This document shows positions 23,656 through 35,520 of a stretch of 60,000 nt of DNA, one piece after another. The stretch is from positions 188,001 through 248,000 of the forward strand of contig JAQGDQ010000073.1 in the NCBI GenBank assembly GCA_030141605.1, given 5' to 3'. How positions within the stretch are numbered: position 1 is the stretch's first letter; every line of letters begins with the position of its first letter. Position numbers and translations under genes: made by a program. This DNA comes from Tubiluchus corallicola (taxonomy: Eukaryota > Priapulida > Priapulimorpha > Priapulimorphida > Tubiluchidae). A model generated the notes under the pieces. It ran no database searches, was not told the DNA's origin, and saw nothing but the letters and a program-made list of their open reading frames with translations.

Positions 23656-25106
23656 CAGTAAGCACCGTTTAATAGACTCGCCTTGGGACCCAATTAACCG
23701 ACAAATGTAGGACTGCTAGTACAGAAGTATGAATCATCAGCTTAGTATGTACTGCAAAGGCTTTAATAAATTTTAGAGACGATGAAAATTCTTGCAGTTA
23801 TTTAAGAATGTTAATCGAAAAAGTGAATAATGTGTCCTTTTTTAAATCACACGTCTATTTCCTTACAAAAATTAGTTCATGGTCGGCTGCTTCATTTTTT
23901 GTGAAAAAGTTGGTCACAAAGTTCTCATAACGATCAAAACATTAAAAATCTGTTGCTGTATGAAGCACAAATTCTCATAAAATAGTTAGCGCTTGACGTA
24001 ATTAAATTGCAATTGGTGGTGTTTCGTTTTAAGCTTGCATCCCATTTCATTAACCGTTCATTAAACACAGCTGTCATCCAAGCGTTAGAGTTTGTATGGT
24101 AATCTACCAGCAACCTTGCAACACTACTATACCTGCATCCTTGGCATAACAGCCTCAGCTGACTGATTAAACGTTCTGCGAAAAGCAGCAATAGTTTCAA
24201 AAGCAAACACTACGCAAGTGATTGAATGTTTAGATTCCAGAAATTCTTGTGTAACAAGGTTAATTACAGTGAGTCAAAGATAATACCCATCTAGCATATT
24301 AATGTTCCTGCTTACAAACAAAACGGTACTTAGCACGAGTATTTTTACATATATTAGAGCACAGAAGTGAACTAAGATGCAGTGGCGGTACTGTGGTACT
24401 GCAGCACCCCCTTTTTTCAGTCATTATTATCGATAATATTCAACATGTCTTTTTTCTTTACTTCTTTCTTTATACTTGTATGGAACCAGAGCACGTGAAG
24501 GTAGTACTGTTTGCTTCACAGCCCAGTGCTGTGTGTTTACAGCTCAAACTATGTGGTGTTTGGCTGTTGGGTGCATGCGGCCATGTGCATATCTGAGATA
24601 ACACGCTGTACTTTAGGTAGAAAGAGCACTGTCGCTCACTGCAGCATCTGTTGTAAGTTGTCACGTGTTTAAAAACTGTGTATCGGCATATTCTTGAACT
24701 GCGACAATTTAGGCTGTTTGTAAGAAAACGATATTTTTGTTTAGGAGTTTATTAAAGTGATGTTTAAATTAGTTTGTTTGTTTAAAATTACAATTACAAC
24801 ATTATAATTACAAATGTTTGTTTCGTTTTGCACAGTAAAAAAAATTAATTTTGCAGCACCCCTACTAATTTCAGCTGCGAGCCGCCACTGCTAAGAAGAC
24901 AAAAAGTCATAAAAGCTTATTGGTCAAACAAAAGTGTCTTATTGAAACATGTGAAGCAAATATATTGAGTCAATTAAGCGGAGTTATTTGAGTCTATTAT
25001 CGGCAGTTTTTATATACATTTGAATATAAGTGGCCAGTAGCAGGTGTTTTTGAGTTAATTAGGGTACCAATTCTATTAACGTGAGTCTAATACATGGCAC
25101 CTACTG
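23656..25106 (-). mobile_element. Decayed Tigger/pogo DNA transposon with transposase remnant
   Basis: Flanked by TA at 23654-23655 and 25107-25108. Left end CAGTAAGCACCGTTTAATAG and the reverse complement of the right end (CAGTAGGTGCCATGTATTAG) are diverged inverted repeats. On the - strand at 24206-23934, GCRYSSVARLLVDYHTNSNA, followed by WMTAVFNERLMKWDASLKR, matches the N(K/S)xAWMT...F..WL..(L/W)D block of Tigger DDE transposases. The DDE aspartates are not preserved. A 511-bp hAT-like element has jumped into it. It lies between the convergent isomerase and aldolase genes. Confidence 0.85.
24380..24890. mobile_element. hAT-like MITE nested in the Tigger element
   Basis: 511 bp with inverted ends CAGTGGCGGTAC / CAGTGGCGGCTC and an 8-bp target duplication, ctaagatg (24372-24379) and ctaagaag (24891-24898), differing at one base. 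An 8-bp duplication and CAGTGGCGG termini fit the hAT superfamily. Subterminal CTGCAGCACCCC / GCAGCACCCC repeats are also visible. No coding capacity, so nonautonomous. Confidence 0.85.
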
Positions 25107-25346
25107 TAATTTCAACTCAGATGACAGACGTTGCTGATTTTTGAGGTATATCACATTCTCGTACTAAGAATTACATTGACCCTTATCAAATCTCATTACT
25201 ACACTTGGGGTATGTAACACTGTATGGGGTATGGCACTGTGATATGGACACTGCTATCGGTGCACATTAATTTGCATTAGCAATACTCTCACCATCATCC
25301 AAATATTCTACAGTTTCGTTAGTACACAACCATGTCGCAGATTTAG

Positions 25347-28300
25347 TTAAAACTTTAATTTCTCGTATTCTCTGATCACATATTCACATTTTTCAACCGC
25401 TAATCGCATATCCTCATAACTCAAATCATAATGCGTAACAGCACGACAAATCTCTGGTGTCCACGGTGCAACTATGACTTTCGAGGCATCATCTTTCAGT
25501 TCATCTAGTTCTTCTTGGGTAACCTTCAAATCAAAAATATCATGTGAAACAATAATACTACAGTCGAATCCTGGTAATACGATTTACAAGGGACCGTATT
25601 AGATGTGTTTCATACTATCCTTTACTCGTATTTTTGCTAACTCATAATACGTTATTTCTAATTTAAAATAGCAAATAACTGATACCTGTAGTCTCTACAT
25701 TGGTTTTCTTTTCATTAGTGAACATAATTTAAGATTGATTAACCCCAATTGTCCCCAAAGAACAAATTGTTATATCAACATGCTGTCAGTCAGTCTAGAA
25801 GCAGGCCTGTAAGCGAGAAAGTTAGTGGTGCCAGAGAGTCTGCGGTGTGTTACTTTTTGCTGCTGATCAAAACTAAATTGAATTGAAGATTTTCGTGCTG
25901 AACGAAGATTATTTCATTCAGTGCATCAAAGCTTTTGCTAAATTATTGATCTTCTGATGTCTGTATAATGACCGTGAAGCCTGGTTAGACGATCCGATTT
26001 TGTTGGCCAACCATTGAATATTTCTGAAGTGTATGCCTTACCGTCGTCAGAGTGCAACAGCAAAAACTGCAGTGTACAGACAGTATGTATAATATCCCAA
26101 ATCAAATTTTACACTGTATGGTTGTGGGCTAGCAGATTTTTATTACTGCTGTGTGACACTTTTTAGTGCTTGCACTCACTCCTTTAATCATAGGTACAGG
26201 TGTTACACCCCTTTCATACCTGTTTTATTTAACAAATGTACTGATGTGATGATAACTACATAATACAGGAATCTATCAAAGAGAAAAAGAGAGACGATAA
26301 GGCAATAAAAAAGAGTTGAAAAGGAGGAGACAGTCTCACAGAAATTCCCCACGGAAAAGAAAGGGAGCTGGACAAAGTACTTTAAATAACTAAATGACTA
26401 AATGCTTTAGTACAGCATAATACTAAACCACCAATTAACCAATTGACTGACTAACCAATGATCTAAACAAACAAGCAAGCAAAAATAAATTATAAGGAAA
26501 AAGTTTAATTAGTGAGTAGAAGGGTGAGAAAGCAGACACTTGAACAGGTGAGCAAGAATTCTGCTTAGAGCATTTGCCAAGAGAAGCCAATCAGCTGGTG
26601 AAAGGTGAAGCCATTTAGCTGGTGAAAAGTGAAGTCATTCAGCTGGTGAAAAGTGAAGCCAGTCAGCTGGTGAAAAGTGGAGCCAATCATGAAATTCAGC
26701 ATATAAACTGCTCCTTGTTCCATTCATGTGCATTATGGTTTCGTTTAGCTCACCTCACGGAGTCTCTGGGTTAACATTTCTGCTGAAACACCTTTCTTCA
26801 ATATGTTTATCATGACTATGTTTGACTCAACAACATTTGCTTCAACAGTAAAAACAGAGTTCTTGATTGCTGCTATGCCTGAAAATAACCAGTAAAATTT
26901 TGTTATATGGGTACGAAAAAATTTAATGGTAATCTTTTTCACCCAGCTGAAAGATGTTTATAGTGTTGTTGTCAAACAAGGTAAAATGCAAATGAATGCA
27001 GCTATTAACCCATCATGTTATACTACATAAGCGAGTACTCGCAGTGAATCATACCACATGGTCCTGCTCAGATTGCAGTAAATCAATGTCACAAATATTT
27101 GCTTTTATTTACAGTCGTAGCCATTTTTTACAAAGTACCATACTAGTGAACAAAATGACAGTGTTCACTAAACTCCAAACATTGTAATTTAAACAAAACA
27201 TTAATAATAATATTAACATTAAAACAAAACTTGATTAATCAGTCATTAAGAGAAACTTAATATTTTAACAGCGGGAACAGATTGGAGGGCAAAATTATTT
27301 GTCAATTGGAACACACAATTGAGATTTAAGTTTTAGGTAATTTCAAATCTTAGTGAAAAATCGAGTTTAGGCAAGCCGCATAAATATTATAAATATACAT
27401 GTCAATAAAGATTTATCATGACCATCGCTATTAAGTCCCAATCTATAAAACGGAAAGGGTATCACTTACATTAGATAACAGCTGAAGATACTTTAAAAAG
27501 CAAAATGAAAGCAGTAATTTTTTTCTGCTTCTGTAAGATTTCTAAAACAATCCTTTGCCTTTGAAAGATATTAATTTACAATATCACATAATTCATCTAT
27601 ACAGAAACACTAGTTTTCTTCACGAATATCGCAGTCTGAAATTAATTTTTGTCATAAAAAAACGGAAAAGCCACCTTTAGCAAATATCTGTGCAGCTTCA
27701 TGATCATGCTCCATTCTAACCATTGCTTCACTCAAAGCCACCAATCCGGCTGCAGCTAACACACCAGGCTGACGCATACCACCACCTAGAACCTTCCGAT
27801 GACGAATTGCTCTAACAAAATGATAAAAAATTTAATCAAAAACTTAAAGGAAAAAATAATGAAAATTACTTAAAAGGTCTCCAAAAACAGGGTTTTATTT
27901 TGCTTGTTACTTCAAAATGCATCGAAAAGTTATAACTTTGAGGTAAACAACAACTATGATAAATAGCTACAGTAGTTCCACATAGATGGCAGTTTGATAA
28001 CGAAAACAAGTAACCAGGAAAATAAGCAAAAGCACTTGTTAACATGAATCAAGCATAAGCCTTCCCTTTCAACTGGGGGCCAGTGTATTGCAATGACAGA
28101 GCATCATCTTGCTGACATTAGTTTTCCATATAGTGAAAGATGTACCATTAGAGCTTAGTTTGAAAAGCAAAATATTTTAAAAGCAGATAAAATATGAAAA
28201 TATGTACTGTAAATGAATCATCTGAAAGTAGCATGGTAATGTACTGCCATTGCAACACTGTGAAAAGATTAAAACACTTTCGTAAAGACGAATTTGGCTT

Positions 28301-31300
28301 TACAACAATAAATGTTTTTAGTTTTTCAACTGCAATTGTCAAATAAACATTATGCGCTGATTTACAAAAAGAACATTGGTACAAAAAGAAACTTCCACAA
28401 AAATCTTTAAATGAATAAAACACACCTTTGTATGAAATCCCCTGATCCAGCCATTAAAGAACCAATAGGAGCTCCAAGACCCTAACATAAAACATTATAA
28501 GAAATTCACACAAATAGGCAAATTGGCAGTGGTGATGCTATTAACAATAACAACAACAACAAACAATAATAGTAACAACAGCAACAACAACAACAATAGC
28601 AACAACAGCCACAACAACAACAAACAAGAAGTTACGAGAAAACGTTCAGTAAACTTGAGAATTAAACAATAATGGTAAAACAAAATGATCATCTTAGATT
28701 AGATTAGATTAGAGTTTACATACCACATTCTTCATTACACAATTTCACAGACTAAAATATGTATTATTAATAAAAATACCATTATTTGTACACTAACAAA
28801 ATCATACGAATAAACTCACAAATTAGAGAAATGTAGAAGTGAAAAAACTTCAATAACTTTTAAAAAACACAATCAATTAATTACCTTGGAAAGACACAAA
28901 CAGATAGAATCGCATGACCTCACAATATCTGCAGGTGAATCTCCACTAGCATAAGCAGCATTCATTAGTCTAGCACCATCCATATGTAAAATGAGGTTAT
29001 GTTGTTTACATATTGCACCAACCTACAACCAAAATTTAAAAAAGAAAAAATACAATGTGACCATTGTTGGTACAATACTGTTCAATAACACCAATCCGAG
29101 AACCTTGTAAGAAAAAGGAAAGGATTGGCAAAATGCCATTGTCACACACATTTAAGTCAAACCAATTATTTCCAAGCATAGCTCTGCTCCTCTACCAGGT
29201 GAGTTTATTTGCTGGCACTTTTTTAGGAATTAAAACTTATGGAACAGCATTTTGAAAGAAATTAAATTAGACAGCTTTTCGACTCAAAGAGCATTTTACA
29301 TTTTCTGACTTCAATTGTTCTTGGAGACTGAGGAAAATGCATAAATTGTACTTGGTTAGGAACGCCCGTCGTAGACACTATAGTAAATAATTCAAGATAA
29401 ATTACTGTTGATAGCAATTTCTACACCTAGTGATAGTACATTACAAAGGTGGTAGACTTTGAAAAACTTCTTTAGTAGTTAAATATGACTGGGTTCTTTG
29501 TAATTCAAAAAGTGTGTTTAAGGTTTAAAACAGTTGGTGATAACTCCCCAAGACATATAAAGAACCTCCAATAATTTACTATCAACATACAAAACAATGC
29601 TAAATATGCTATTTTCAGAATACAGTATGACTGCTGAAATTGTAATAGTTTTATAATTTTCTTAGAGTGCTTTTACAATCATAAATCGTAAAAAGTTTTC
29701 ACAATATATAATTGTATGAATATGAATTCTGCCATGAAACTAGGATTTAAAAAGATTAACTTTTGACTTTGATCCTGTTAATTAAAAGCTTTCCTAATAA
29801 TGCTATCTTGTTTCTCAAAGTCAAAAGCATTTTACTTTGACGCTGTATAAAAATGTTTACATATGTGGATAAAAGTATGATGAAATCTTAGAACTACTGA
29901 AAGTTATCAACAACAGAACTTTATCAAAACTAAGTCTCCATAATTTACCTCATCGATAAAAGACCGAGGAACAACTCTGCCACCCATAGCATTGTGAGTG
30001 TTCTCTAAAGCCACCATGCGGGTTAAAGGCTGATGCACATCATCCAATGGACGAATCTTTCTTGTCATTTCATCTAAGCTCCAAGTGCCGTCTTTATGAT
30101 TTCTCACGGGCATTGGATGAACACCAGCTACCTGGCATGGAAAAAACATAAACAAACAAAGCAAATCGAAAAACTTTACTTGACATTTCCAGTCACTGTT
30201 GAAAGATTCATGAATAAACAAAGTTGCACAAAAGTAGAATTTTTAAGCCCTTGGGTCTTAGAACAATATCACGCAATTCACATCAATTTTAAAAATACAA
30301 TGACCATTTTCTCAGCAAATAGAGATATAGGAAGAAATGTCAGTTCGAGCACTGACGAATGAGAAATGCAGCAATTACTTATTAAAAATGTGAACATCTT
30401 AGTGACCGTGTGGAGAATTAGACATTAGGATTTCTTGCAAAAGTAATTGACAGCATACCTGAGCTATTCCACCTTGTTCAAACAAGAAGAGGTGTGACTG
30501 GTCACCAAGAATGATTTCTTCACCACGGTTAGCACAGTGTGCCATCACTGAAGCAGACATACAACAATGTGATAATACTGAAACAGACACCAATGTGATG
30601 TGATTGTAACAGAATGAAATAAACATAGAGAAAAGGAGAATGATTTATTGAAACAGAATTAAGCAGATCATAGTATAATGTAAATAGAGTATGAAAGCAA
30701 AAGAAATTTGAATAAAATAGAACATGTAACACAAATGCGAACATGTACGTGAATGGCTAAACATGCAGAAAAAAGGGTAAAGTGGTATAAATAGATGGAC
30801 AATAAGGAATTATCGAACCTGGAGAAGAATGAAATGAAGGAAAAGAAACAAAAGGAAGTAACAATTGTGAAAGAGATGTAAGACTCTTTAATAAAGTGTA
30901 AGGTACACAACAATGTGATGCAGTTATTGTAAAAGAATATAATTAATTGATGTCAAAAAATGTTATAAATGAAACACAATTATATGAACAAAGGTAAAAG
31001 TGTTAAAGTAACTATCAAAAGTGGTAAATAATGTGACTAAAGTGTGACAGGGAATTCACTAAAACTTTTATGTAAAAGAATTATTTGCAGACCCAATTCA
31101 TTGTTTATTTTGATATAAATTAAATCTTTTTTTAGAAATTCTCCCTTTCTTGAAGTTTTCCACAAAAATGATAAAATACAGGCAGCACTAAATATTTCCA
31201 ACATTAATGTTCAGATATAATTGCACTTTATTCAGATTTTTACCCTTGAAAAAAAGTTTTTCTCTTCGCAGCACATTATATGACCAGGAAAAAATAAAAT

Positions 31301-33840
31301 AATTGGTAGTAACTTTAAAATGAGTAAAAAACTGCTGCATGAGATAATAAACTGATACAAACAAACAATTATAAAATATTTTTGATAAATGCAAAAATGA
31401 GAGAAAAATAAAAGGTAAGAAAATTAGAAGAGATCATGGCCAGTTTGTAAGACAGCTATCAAAATTGTTGTAACGAAAAAAGTATAGAATACTGGCTTTT
31501 TAAAAACTTTAATACATACAAAATAGGGTGAATGTAAAAAAAATGAATGTAAAAAACGAATGGGAATACATCTCTCAAATATCAAATATCACTTAAACTG
31601 CAAGAAAAACAATTAGTATGCACTCTTACTATTGATTTTGGGTTGTGTTCTCGGTGAGGTGACTGCTTATCCAAGCTCCTGCAGCTAAGATGTTAAATAA
31701 GAGCAAAATTTTATAGCAACCAATAAATTTAGTGTATAATTTATTAAATGTGCAGTTATTAGTGTCTTGTGACATTTTGTAGCTATTTTTCATCTTGCAG
31801 TCAGCAAAACAGAAAGTTACAGTAGTACAAGCCACATTTATTGACGTTCCTGAATGTCTGTCTAATGACCTTTATATGACCTTGTGATCATGATCGGTGG
31901 TTATTTGCATTAACCTTACTTTTTGATACATTACAATGACATAATTATATCACATAAACCAAAGATTTACATATTTACATGGTTGACCTTGACCTCAAGG
32001 TTGACACCATCAACCAGTTCCTCTTTGCAACACTGTATCTGTAATACTTTTTTTTGGGAGAATGGAAGAATTTTGAGTAATTTATCAATTTGCGCCTCTA
32101 TTTTATATAATTCAGTCACATCGCTTACAAGAGAGCCAAGTTCTTGCATTTTCACGTAATTCAGCCTGATATGTTTGACTCAAAGGCATAAATTTTCATG
32201 TTAAGACATCAATTCAAGTGTTGTCTTACTAAAAACTTGAAATTTGGTAAAAAAACAATAACTTTGGCTCACAAAACAAAACAAAAAAATTATCTTGACC
32301 TAATATCTGATGGTCATGTTTCGCATACCAGTAATGCTTTCAAATACAATCTATACTATGTCAATTTTTTGTATACAGTTAATAAAATGTGAAATGAAAA
32401 TACCAATTTAAAAGATTTAGCAAACACATACTGAATACCATCAATTACTACCATTCCAAAAAAATGTACAAGTAAATGTATAAGTACATGAGACAAAATG
32501 TACAAGTAAATGTATAAGTACATGAGACAAAATGTACAAGCAAATGTATAAGTACATGAGACAATGTTTTATAAACTATAGTGGGTTGCTATTAATATCT
32601 TCATGACATTACTGTAGTAAGAGATAAGCATTGAAGTAGGGGCTTAATTTATGTTTACTAAACAGGTTTACATAAGTCCTGTCACACTGTCTTCTTTACA
32701 CACTTTCATGGTTACTTGACATGACCTTGACAGTTCATAGAAATATTAGACAGCTGAAGGCAACACAAATATTTAAATATTAGTGCTCGCTAAAATTGCA
32801 TGATTCAACAACCAAACAAGGACGTCAAACAAAAAATTTGAAGTATACAATCCAAGGAAACAGAAGCAGGTTCAATTCAGAAAAGCAGCCTCTCGTGTAA
32901 GTACAGCAGCAGCTACTCCAGACATTAAAAACACTAAACATCACCATAATGTAAATGGGGTGAAAAGGTTTACAAATAAAAACTCTAGGAAAGTTATTTC
33001 ACTAACTCCCTTAGTAAAGTCAAATAGATGCAAAGCAGTATTACTGTATAAAAAATTTGAAATTTAAAGCATCACTCATGATATCTAAAGCAGTAAAAGA
33101 ACGTACTTATAACTCACCAGAAAGTAAATTACCCATAGTTCCACTAGGCACAAACAGTGCTGCCTCTTTTCCCACCATTTCAGCCATCTGAGCTTCCAAT
33201 TCTGCATTTAAAAAAACAATAAGTGTGGCACCAAAAATCAGTTTAATATGTCATGAGTCATCAAAGTAAATGATGGAAAAAAGATCCTGTTGATGAGAAG
33301 TTATTATTACTTTAAGTGATGGATAGCACATCTGGGGCAAGCAAGAAACTTACGAAAATGCAAAATAGTAATGTCATACTGACACATCCCTCAATCAGAT
33401 CTAGGGCCTATGAAGCTCATTCCAATACGAAAGAAGATGTGGGGTATAATTATGTTGTGTTCATTTTCTTAACCATACCTTTAGAAATAAGATAAACAAA
33501 GGTCTTTCTGAAAGTGCCCTGGCTACAACTTACTAAATATTGTAGGGTCTTCTCGAAACACATCATCCCCAACAATTGCATTTGCCATTGCTTGCCGCAT
33601 AGCAGAATTAGGCTTCGTTAAAACATCACTTCTCATATCTATGACCCGCACGCTTTTGCTGATGTCATCTTCCACGCTGCTTTCTCCTTTAACTGCATGG
33701 CAGTAACAGCGATGATTGTTATGTCTGATATCAGCAGGATATCCTAAAAGCTGACTGTCTACAGCGGTATAGCCGGCAATGCCTCGGACGCAGGCACGAA
33801 GTTTGTCAAGATGATGGCAACAAACACGTATTGAGCGCAT
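25347..33840 (-). CDS. THA1: Low-specificity L-threonine aldolase, complete 9-exon gene
   Basis: PLP enzyme cleaving L-threonine/L-allo-threonine to glycine and acetaldehyde; 431 aa. Exons in coding order: 33840-33534, 33201-33118, 30547-30459, 30131-29949, 29022-28885, 28481-28426, 27811-27675, 26878-26754, 25523-25347. These total 1,296 nt, all GT-AG. The catalytic domain starts near residue 64 ([14 protein letters not shown]). Then come SGTMGN (122-127, phosphate binding), H149 in [11 protein letters not shown] (ring stacking), [15 protein letters not shown] with D236 and R239 (D236 for the pyridine nitrogen), and the PLP lysine K267 in SKGLGAP, which is the last residue of exon 5. The first 63 residues are an extension with several Arg and His and no acidic residue before about position 28, which could be a mitochondrial presequence (inference). 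The fold is complete with no frame break. Introns carry a pogo-like terminus and several tandem repeats listed separately. Family assignment is firm; the symbol follows the mammalian gene name. Confidence 0.95.
25561..25640 (+). mobile_element. Orphan pogo-like terminus in aldolase intron 8
   Basis: After TA (25559-25560) comes CAGTCGAATCCTGGTAATAC then GATTTACAAGGGACCG, the style of a pogo/Tigger inverted terminus. I could not find the matching right end within intron 8, so the element is truncated or its other end has decayed. Confidence 0.5.
26593..26688. repeat. Minisatellite, 24-bp unit x 4 (aldolase intron 8)
   Basis: Four head-to-tail copies of a 24-base unit beginning AGCTGGTGAAAAGTGAAGCC, with 1-4 differences between copies. 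A half unit (AGAAGCCAATC) precedes it. Confidence 0.9.
28544..28626. repeat. (AAC)n microsatellite (aldolase intron 5)
   Basis: Imperfect AAC/CAA trinucleotide tract with AAT, AGC and ACC interruptions. It explains a poly-Leu open frame on the - strand. A TTAGA x 4 tract follows at 28694-28713. Confidence 0.9.
32464..32565. repeat. Minisatellite, 34-bp unit x 3 (aldolase intron 2)
   Basis: Three near-identical tandem units beginning ATGTACAAGTAAATGTATAA, spaced exactly 34 bases (32464, 32498, 32532), with one T-to-C change in the third. Each unit is itself rich in TGTA/TACA. Confidence 0.9.
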
Positions 33841-34040
33841 AGTCTCAGTATCACAGCTTCACCAGATAAGTACATAAAAATATTCCCTGCAAAAAAAAAA
33901 CAAAGTGCAATTTAAGAAGTGAATAGAGCACTGAGTTAGCTTAACTACTATAGTGACTCTCCCATTTAACAGACTAGTCAATCTATCATGTACCAATTTC
34001 ATCTAAACGAGCATACTCACGTACCTCTCACACAAACAAT

Positions 34041-34676
34041 TAGGCCTGTAATGATACAGCGATGCATTGTGATACCTTTTGTAATGACACGTGTATTGTC
34101 AAAATGCACCAGTATTGCAATAATGTGAATCATTGATATTTAGCGCAAGCTAGACTGTCCACTGATAAAAACAGAGTGAAATAATTCAAATTACAGCTGT
34201 AACGTAACAACCAGTGCAGTGAGTGTTGCATATAAAGGCAGCTTGACTTTGACACAGGCAGACCTCCTGGAAGCAGCCAGCCAAAGCGAAGTGGTTGAAA
34301 GCGCAATGTGTTTATAATAATGTATGGTAAGTTAGTTGCATTTTTGCTTATAAGTTTCTGAAATGGCTTGCAGCAAATATGAACTAGAAAATGCACCAAC
34401 ACATTTTAAATCAAAAAATATTGAAATGCACTTCTGGTGGCTTACAATGCAAATAATATAAGAATATAAACAGAAATCAAACAGTTTGCTGAATTATTTT
34501 AGCACTTACCAATTTTAAAATTGATTGATAAATCTAATATATATTATACATATAATATACCAATAGCTTAATTTAGTTTTTTTTATTAAAACCTGCAAAC
34601 GTTAACTCAATGTGTATCATGATACGTATCGTATCGTGAGGTTAGTATCGTGACTAGGTGTATCGTTACAGCCTTA
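34041..34676 (-). mobile_element. hAT-like MITE, copy 2, intact ends, upstream of the aldolase gene
   Basis: 636 bp with inverted ends TAGGCCTGTAATGATACA and TAAGGCTGTAACGATACA and a perfect 8-bp target duplication, caaacaat (34033-34040 and 34677-34684). It is the same family as 14784-15390, in opposite orientation. CGTATCGTATCGTGA-type subterminal repeats sit at one end. No transposase. It begins about 200 bases upstream of the aldolase start codon, so it could lie within the promoter. Confidence 0.9.
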
Positions 34677-34985
34677 CAAACAATGCACCAATCAACAATG
34701 CATATGTGCACACAATTACAAACAATAAAATAATTTAATAAAAAAATTCAAGAAAGATGTTTATGGAACAACTTGACAAACAAACTACCATGCGACGAAT
34801 ACGAAAATTTTTGTTAGTGATTAAAAATATAGCATATGTATGTATTTGTTTTCAAAAAAACAAATCAAAGTTTCTTATATAACATAATCCACATTCAACT
34901 ACGAATTACTTTCACTTAAACCCAAATCTCAGCTAATCAGCATGGAGATAATATTTAAATCAGAGTAAAAGCATTTATTCAAGTA

Positions 34986-35518
34986 CAGTGGAACCTCGAC
35001 TTACAAAAACCCTATTATACGTATCGGGCTTCGAAGAAATTTCCGTACCATTTAACGAAATATTCAAGATACAAAAACGAAAATCGAAAGTGCCACCTGA
35101 CAGCGGTCCTCCCAGAATGCATTTCGTAGCATCACGTGAATGCTTTGTTGTGTTCTTATCTCACGTGAACGCATTCAATAACCATGGGTCCGAAAAAAGC
35201 AAGTGCCAGTGGCGGTGACAAGAAGAAAAGGATGATGTCGATGGAAACAAAGCGAAAACTATAGCTAAATATGAAAGTGGCATGCGTTTATGTGCTATTA
35301 CAAGGGAGTATGAGCGAAGCCCTTCGACGATCGTTCATTAACGAACATACTTCTTTCGAGTGGGTACAATATTTACACTTTATATAAATAGGACTGTTTG
35401 GGGGGGGGGGCTGGAATGAATTACGCCATTTATAGGGTAAATCATCTCATTATACGGAAATTCTAAGATACGAAAGCCCCTCCGGAACAAATTAATTTTG
35501 TATCTCCAGGTATCACTG
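34986..35518 (+). mobile_element. Internally deleted Tigger (pogo) transposon
   Basis: TA at 34984-34985 and 35519-35520. The left end CAGTGGAACCTCGACTTACA is a classic Tigger terminus; the right end, reverse complemented, is CAGTGATACCTGGAGATACA. From 35184 the + strand encodes the start of the transposase DNA-binding domain (MGPKKASASGG, then METKRK). It continues after a +1 frameshift near the AAAAC at 35255 as IAKYESGMRLCAITREYERS. The DDE part is deleted. A run of 11 G lies at 35400-35410. Confidence 0.92.
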
Positions 35519-35520
35519 TA

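Noticed and set aside
28495-28692. 65-codon frame with a long Leu/Val run
   Set aside because: Produced by the antisense reading of the (AAC)n microsatellite.
28694-28713. Telomere-like TTAGA repeats
   Set aside because: Only four units of TTAGA, not TTAGG or TTAGGG, and inside an intron.
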